Positions 19,951 to 22,500 of a stretch of 22,500 bases of DNA are shown one piece after another. A program made the position numbers and the translations under genes. This stretch comes from Chrysomallon squamiferum (lineage: Eukaryota; Mollusca; Gastropoda; Neomphalida; Peltospiridae): the NCBI GenBank assembly GCA_012295275.1, contig CM022665.1:32596022-32618521 (forward strand), in the 5' to 3' direction. Each line of letters begins with the position of its first letter. Position 1 is the first letter of the stretch. The notes beneath the pieces are model-generated. The model saw only the letters and a list, made by a program, of their open reading frames with translations. It had not been told where the DNA came from and ran no database searches.

Positions 19951-20199
19951 CTGAAGCGAGAAGTACAGAAACATCCATCACATCTATGTAGAACTAATAT
20001 TTATCTGCTTGGGTCAAGGTCAAATCATGTGAAAACTGTTAGATAATCAGAGGCCATCATAAATAAGCCATAAGACAATAAATCTACTTTTATGAGGATA
20101 AATGGGAACGGACAGATACCCAGACAGACATCCACACAGACAAACTGGTCTGATATGTCAGAAAAACAATTAAAGGCATAAATTATTATAGGTAAATTA
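19951..20199. other. Non-coding stretch
   Basis: CAGA-like decay at 20110-20145. No gene is supported; the minus-strand frame at 20025-20276 begins inside the tetranucleotide repeat. Confidence 0.4.
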
Positions 20200-20253
20200 T
20201 GTACGTATGCATGTAGGTATGTATGTACATATGTATGTATGTATGTTTGTATA
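20200..20253. repeat. (GTAT)n microsatellite
   Basis: Imperfect GTAT units, purest at 20230-20247. Confidence 0.92.
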
Positions 20254-20289
20254 TGCGTGAACTTAAGTAAATACATATAAATTTGTAAT

Positions 20290-20325
20290 AATTTATTTTA
20301 TTTTATTTATTTATTTATTTTTATT

Positions 20326-20385
<60 letters not shown>
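20290..20385. repeat. Compound (TTTA)n-(TTA)n microsatellite
   Basis: TTTTA/TTTA units (20290-20336) pass into about 17 TTA units (20335-20385). Confidence 0.95.
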
Positions 20386-20388
<3 letters not shown>

Positions 20389-20586
20389 CAGCTACATATC
20401 AAAAACGGTTATAAAATGGAATGAAGGGAAACAATGATAACATTATCATAATTTTCAAAATTATTTTATTCATTTTTTTTTTTCTTTTTTTTGTTTAAAT
20501 CACAAAATAAATAACCAACAATATGTTGTAAAAAGTCACAAAATATTAACAAAGCTCAATCCTAAGTCATTCATAATCTGATTTAT

Positions 20587-20640
20587 TATCATCATTCATC
20601 ATCATCATTATCATCAACATTATAATTGTTGTCATCATAA
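20587..20640. repeat. Imperfect (ATC)n trinucleotide repeat
   Basis: ATC/ATT units with interruptions. Confidence 0.8.
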
Positions 20641-20648
20641 TTTTATTT

Positions 20649-20673
20649 CCTTTCTTTCTTTCTTTCTTTCTTT
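20649..20673. repeat. (TTTC)n microsatellite
   Basis: About six TTTC units. Confidence 0.93.
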
Positions 20674-20713
20674 ATTACTGTTATTTTTAAATTATTTATT
20701 TATTTACTATTTT

Positions 20714-20715
<2 letters not shown>

Positions 20716-20752
<37 letters not shown>
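20716..20752. repeat. Poly(T) tract, 37 bases
   Basis: Thirty-seven consecutive T bases, the longest homopolymer here, flanked by TTTTTA and TTTA units. A run this long may be partly an assembly or sequencing artefact in length. Confidence 0.9.
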
Positions 20753-20754
<2 letters not shown>

Positions 20755-20840
20755 TTTTACTTTTATTTTTATTTATTTATTTATTTTATAATTATTATTA
20801 TTATCTTTTTTTCTGTCTTTCCTTTTTCTTATTCCTAATA

Positions 20841-20843
<3 letters not shown>

Positions 20844-20907
<64 letters not shown>
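20844..20907. repeat. (CT)n microsatellite, 64 bp
   Basis: Uninterrupted CT for 64 bases, preceded by T/C-rich sequence. Confidence 0.97.
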
Positions 20908-20908
<1 letters not shown>

Positions 20909-21794
20909 AAGCAAGCATACACTTTAAAATAAGAAGGTCTACGGTACTCGCTTTTAAATCTACCCTCGTGATCGGCTGTAATATCCGATTATTTGGTTAA
21001 AGTGCCAACCGTTTCATTTAATTGGCGGACTCGGTTAGACTAGTCGATAAATCCTTGTACAAAATCCTGTTGCCTTCTTTTTATAATGCCGTTTTTTCTG
21101 ATGTAATCATCAATATTTTATCAGGTAATGGCATGACGAAGTGTGGTTTGCTTTGATGTCGTTTGATTTATGGGCGATACCTGGTTTTAATTATTCTGTA
21201 TCCTTTATTGATGTTCAATCGACGGGATGCAAATTTGATTCACTTTTACTAGCATCGTGTTATATCTTCGTGGCTAAATCAATCCCAGATTAAATATATC
21301 GATTAACATGTCTTGCAGTGTCCTGTGGATAAGTTTAATCTAAAAAATGTGTATTTTCTCGCTCATGATCAAAGCAGAGTATGACGCATAAAGAATTAAT
21401 TTAAAAATTAAATTAAAATTAAATTTAAAATGAAAAGAAGATCGTAAATATTACTTTTGAAAGGTCGAAATGAATGGCTGTAGTGATCACGTGACACTTC
21501 ATAAGCGAACACATGGCCGTAATTATTCTAAAGGAAATCAAGTCCATGTAAGACAGTTGAGTATATTGTATTACCTGTTCTCCATATATGCTGACAAAAC
21601 TACCAGGTTTTTGTAACTAAATTTCACAAACTCGTCGCAGGTCTTTATCCTTCATAAACAAAAAGAAGAATTAATTTCTTTTTCTTTTTTTCATGGTTCT
21701 GTCTAATATAAACACATTTTAAGGAAATCCAGAAAGATCTAGACCAAAGACTTTCTTCATTCAGTGTCTGTAGAATGATGGACATACTATTATT
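20908..21794. other. Non-coding stretch, no supported gene
   Basis: The part at 20930-21070 is a little GC-richer. A string resembling a tRNA A-box (TTGGCGGACTCGGTTAGAC) lies near 21020-21040, but no B-box follows. An AT-only block of TTAAAATTAAA units lies at 21394-21431. A TCACGTGA E-box-like palindrome lies at 21487-21494. Confidence 0.4.
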
Positions 21795-21915
21795 CTGCGT
21801 GTGTACGTATGTTATGTAATGTGTATATGTGTGGGTGTCCGTATCTCTGCGAACTTGTATTTTACTCTCAAAGGTTCGGCAAGACTAGAACATGTAAGTA
21901 ACTACGTTGCTGTAT
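21795..21915 (+). mobile_element. Possible relic of a cephalopod-type SINE
   Basis: TGTG/TATG-rich sequence leads to GGTTCGGCAAGACTAGAACA (21872-21891) and then GTAAGTAACTA. From memory, abundant octopus and squid SINEs carry a GGTTCGGCAA block followed by a TAGAATAAGTACTA-like block after a GTGT/TATG-rich part. The order matches but the copy would be very diverged. Element ends and a target-site duplication were not found. This needs alignment to a real consensus. Confidence 0.2.
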
Positions 21916-22396
21916 GTGCGTACAGCTAGACTCTGTGGAACTGTAAATCTTCACAGTGACTACGTTTGCTTTCAACTATAACAGGATTACATTGTCAGAG
22001 AAAACCGATCTTTCTTTTTTCCCCTCGAAATCGTTTTTCATCATATATCTTTATTTCAGATGCACAAATGCCAGACCTTTCGCTGATAACACTTTAAAAG
22101 TCTTGGCTCAAGTGATAAAATGAAAGTATAGATTTTAATACCACACAGAGGGGAAGATATTACAGTGACGATGACGTTAAGCTTTCCTGAACATAGATTT
22201 GAGTATGGAGGATTGTGTGGTCCATTTGATATTATATATATATATATAAAATAATAATAATAAAATAGTACGATACACTGAATCCATCAGTCTGCTAACA
22301 GTAAATTAACACTGTTATAATATGCTTATAAAAATGCAGAGAAATTGATGTTTCCTTCCTTTCCTGACGTTATTTGTGTGTTTGGGTTTATGTTTC
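21916..22396. other. AT-rich non-coding stretch
   Basis: Contains an AT run at 22233-22248 followed by ATAATAATAA. No coding or RNA feature is visible. Confidence 0.45.
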
Positions 22397-22428
<32 letters not shown>

Positions 22429-22454
22429 TGTATTTATGTATGTGTATGTGTATT
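22397..22454. repeat. (TGTA)n microsatellite
   Basis: About nine near-perfect TGTA units (22399-22432), then imperfect TTATGTATG units. Confidence 0.94.
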
Positions 22455-22500
22455 TGTTTGAATAAATTATTGTTAGTACTGGGATAAAGAATCTTGGAAA

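Noticed and set aside
21015-21070. tRNA-like A-box (TTGGCGGACTCGGTTAGAC)
   Set aside because: No B-box and no cloverleaf; at best a relic of a tRNA-derived repeat.

Overview
The window looks like non-coding DNA from a large, AT-rich, microsatellite-dense animal genome. The organism is inferred, not proven. The density and variety of simple repeats (long CT/GA tracts, CA runs, GTAT/ATAC and TCTG/TCTA tetranucleotides, TTA, TTG and TTTA runs, long homopolymers) fit a cephalopod mollusc such as an octopus. A possible SINE relic near 21.8 kb weakly supports that. Nothing suggests bacterial DNA: there is no tightly packed coding, no operon and no Shine-Dalgarno pattern.

No open frame could be matched with confidence to a known protein family. 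Most long frames are translated microsatellites and are left out. What remains are short GC- and CpG-richer islands in AT-rich DNA, several with plausible exon signals. The best is a minus-strand frame of 127 codons (3887-4270) with an AATAAA signal 82 bases past its stop. Next is a plus-strand frame (17781-18059) that reads as a helical, charged segment followed by one hydrophobic segment. Others are a minus-strand frame ending in a good splice donor (9775-10088), a minus-strand ATG frame followed by several AATAAA signals (11790-12059), and small candidate exons near 2.72-2.90, 12.83, 19.08 and 19.66-19.95 kb. All need transcript or homology evidence. No product or gene symbol is assigned.

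Layout: 0-2.3 kb holds CA, TTG/TTA and a 109-bp CT tract. 2.7-4.3 kb holds two exon-like islands around a large ACAT-type repeat field. 4.8-9.7 kb is mostly featureless AT-rich DNA with a TCTG/TCTA field, an AT/GTAT field and homopolymers. 9.7-12.1 kb holds two candidate frames, a degenerate ~35-bp tandem repeat and a perfect 9-bp hairpin. 12.4-17.7 kb is mostly plain AT-rich sequence. 17.7-20.0 kb is the most exon-like stretch, broken by a 143-bp GA tract, an ATAC field and a 75-bp CT tract. 20.2-20.9 kb is a pile-up of different simple repeats. The rest is AT-rich.

No rRNA, convincing tRNA, CRISPR array, intact transposon, viral gene or toxin gene was seen. I found no clear new biological system. 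Signals worth checking are listed in the findings.
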